DNA of 14,236 bases. Source: a bacterium (GTDB lineage Bacteria > Bacillota > Negativicutes > Acidaminococcales > Acidaminococcaceae). Numbering within the stretch: the stretch's first letter is position 1; every line of letters begins with the position of its first letter. Of this stretch, positions 13,299 through 14,236 are shown in pieces. The notes under the pieces were generated by a model that saw only the letters and a list, made by a program, of their open reading frames with translations, ran no database searches and was not told where the DNA came from. The stretch spans positions 1 through 14,236 of the forward strand of contig SFRS01000006.1 of NCBI GenBank assembly GCA_004562175.1, in the 5' to 3' direction. The translations under genes were made by a program, and so were the position numbers.

Positions 13299-13745
13299 AT
13301 GAGTTATGCATATGATAGGGTATATTTGGACAAGGCGCGCATTGCTTTAGGCCGCATGCTCGATTTTGCGGTGTACAATTTGAAATACGAAATCAGTGAG
13401 TTCTTTGACCTTTTCGTAAAATCCAGTGTGGCCAGGTACTTCTGTAAACGAGAAATAGAGAAGATTACCTCCAAATCCGGCGAAGAGCTGGCCTACGAGG
13501 TTTTGGATAGCAATGGTATCAATATGCTGCGTATTAAGCCCAATTATGTAAGCTCTAGCAGCGAGGAATATTGGACTGGCTGGGCGGTGGCCTTTTATCA
13601 ATGGCAAAAGGGCATGAGCTTTGCCGAGCTGGTGCGCCATGTTCCCATCGACAAAATCACCAAGCTGTACGCCACCTATCATGAGATGGATATTCGCCAA
13701 TTTTGCGAGAAAATGGATAGCATGTACCAGCTGAATGTAGGCTGA
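13299..13745 (+). CDS. Conserved-looking protein of unknown function, 148 residues
   Basis: Cytosolic, with no signal peptide or membrane segment. The N-terminal half is helical (YDRVYLDKARIALGRMLDFAV, then YEISEFFDLFVKS). The second half includes EYWTGWAVAFYQWQKGMSFAEL and YATYHEMDIRQFCEKM, rich in Trp, Tyr and His, ending MYQLNV. From memory, similar small proteins ('EYWTGWALAYYQW...YHEMDIRQF') occur in Firmicutes beside DUF3990/DUF3791 genes, a possible toxin-antitoxin-like setting; no such partner is visible here, and I cannot check this. AAGGAG (13284-13289) lies 9 bases before the ATG. It forms its own unit, with an extended -10 promoter and a strong terminator. It is almost certainly a real gene; its function is unknown. 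Confidence 0.85.
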   Translation: MSYAYDRVYLDKARIALGRMLDFAVYNLKYEISEFFDLFVKSSVARYFCKREIEKITSKSGEELAYEVLDSNGINMLRIKPNYVSSSSEEYWTGWAVAFYQWQKGMSFAELVRHVPIDKITKLYATYHEMDIRQFCEKMDSMYQLNVG

Positions 13746-13760
13746 ACAGAATAATTGCAA

Positions 13761-13803
13761 TAAAAATGCTTGGGAGGCAGAAGTGCTTTCCAAGCATTTT
13801 TTT
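13761..13803. terminator. Strong intrinsic terminator, active in either direction
   Basis: AATGCTTGG (ending 13773) pairs perfectly with CCAAGCATT (from 13790) around a 16-base loop. An A-run precedes and a run of seven or more T follows, so it can terminate from both sides. It closes the 148-residue gene. Confidence 0.9.
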
Positions 13804-13815
13804 GTGCATAGAGTA

Positions 13816-13824
13816 TGGTATAAT
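13816..13824 (+). promoter_or_regulatory. Extended -10 promoter ahead of the addB-like gene
   Basis: TG-G-TATAAT gives a perfect extended -10 directly after the preceding terminator, with a start near 13831 and a ~65-base leader to the ATG at 13897. Its intactness suggests the downstream locus is still transcribed despite the in-frame stop. Confidence 0.6.
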
Positions 13825-13896
13825 ATGAAGTAATATAGAGAAATAATGTAGATGTAGTTTTTTGTTATGACGTGTGTGAAGAAAGAGAGTAAAGCT

Positions 13897-14236
13897 ATGG
13901 CTAAATTGTTTATTACACCCTTAGGAAGCAGTTGTCGCACCAAATTTTGCGATGAACTATAAGTCTTGGAATACGGTGTAGGCGCCATCGTGTTGCCCAA
14001 TCGTATTGTAATGGATGATGTGCGCAGGCACTATACTAATGTGGAGACTGTTGGTATCGATACCTTAGCTACCAAGCTATTGAACTTGAACGGTTACGTA
14101 ACGTTTCACCAAATCAACAGACGTAGCCAAGAGCTTATCGTGGCGGATTTTCTCAATACTTTAGTTGAGCAAAAGCAGATGGACTATTTTGGTGAGCTTG
14201 TAGCAAAGCCAGGATTTGTCAAGGCTATGACTTCTT
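13897..14236 (+). pseudogene. addB: AddB-like helicase-nuclease subunit B, 5' end, interrupted by an in-frame TAA
   Basis: AddB pairs with AddA in double-strand-break processing, the Firmicute counterpart of RecBCD. ATG 13897 begins MAKLFITPLGSSCRTKFCDEL, in keeping with the start I recall for AddB-like proteins in this group, and then meets TAA at 13960-13962 (codon 22). The same frame continues open to the window end and keeps reading as AddB: AIVLPNRIVMDDVRR, IDTLATKLLNLNGY, FHQINRRSQELIVADFL, YFGELVAKPGFVKAMTS. It is thus a nonsense change in one frame, not a frameshift; CAA, GAA or AAA to TAA would be a single substitution. Alternatives are a sequencing error, use of a later start (TTG 13966, GTG 13990 or ATG 14011, none with a clear ribosome binding site), or read-through. 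The helicase-like core and the C-terminal nuclease domain lie outside the window, so I cannot tell whether the rest is intact. Confidence 0.7.

Noticed and set aside
13347..14000. A 217-codon minus-strand frame spanning the unknown gene, terminator and addB start
   Set aside because: It reads through a strong bidirectional terminator and two identified + strand genes; no motifs or binding site.

Overview
The window looks like chromosomal housekeeping DNA from a low-to-mid-GC Firmicute, most likely a Negativicute (a Gram-negative-type Firmicute such as the Acidaminococcaceae). The evidence is strong AGGAGG-type ribosome binding sites, sigma-A promoters close to TTGACA/TATAAT, a RecD2 helicase, an AddB-type nuclease N-terminus, and type IV pilus/type II secretion-like assembly genes. 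The genus is my inference. I see no phage genes, insertion sequences, CRISPR arrays, tRNA or rRNA, and no gene-free stretch longer than about 300 bases.

Layout. 1-1286: the 3' part of folP and the whole of folK (folate synthesis, + strand), ending in a long inverted repeat over the folK stop codon. 1395-1722: a complete minus-strand unit with a perfect consensus promoter, a 71-codon Tyr/Asp-rich small protein of unknown function, and an intrinsic terminator. 1768-4256: ppsA (PEP synthase), with a promoter overlapped by a palindrome and codon use typical of a highly expressed gene. 4282-4392: a strong promoter followed at once by a strong terminator, so a short RNA or an attenuated leader. 4416-6681: a reduced pilus-type operon (prepilin peptidase without a methylase domain, a PilM/PilN or GspL-like fusion, PilO/GspM-like). 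6686-8338, minus strand: a HAD phosphatase and an exported protein made of 42 unbroken pentapeptide repeats. 8315-8954, minus strand: a SpeD (S-adenosylmethionine decarboxylase) homologue with glycine where the pyruvoyl-forming serine should be. 8984-11959: recD2 and comF, translationally coupled. 12021-13124: a citrate-transporter-like permease. 13177-13803: a 148-residue protein of unknown function with its own promoter and terminator. 13816-14236: the start of an addB homologue with an in-frame TAA at codon 22; it runs off the window.

Functional links. folP and folK catalyse neighbouring steps of dihydropteroate synthesis, but folB is not between them. PpsA makes PEP from pyruvate for gluconeogenesis. 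The three pilus-type genes form the inner-membrane assembly platform and its peptidase, but no pilin, ATPase, PilC or secretin is present here. RecD2, ComF and AddB all concern DNA processing, uptake or repair.

The items most worth a second look are the serine-less SpeD homologue, the interrupted addB, the small minus-strand gene with its ideal promoter, and the promoter-terminator pair after ppsA.
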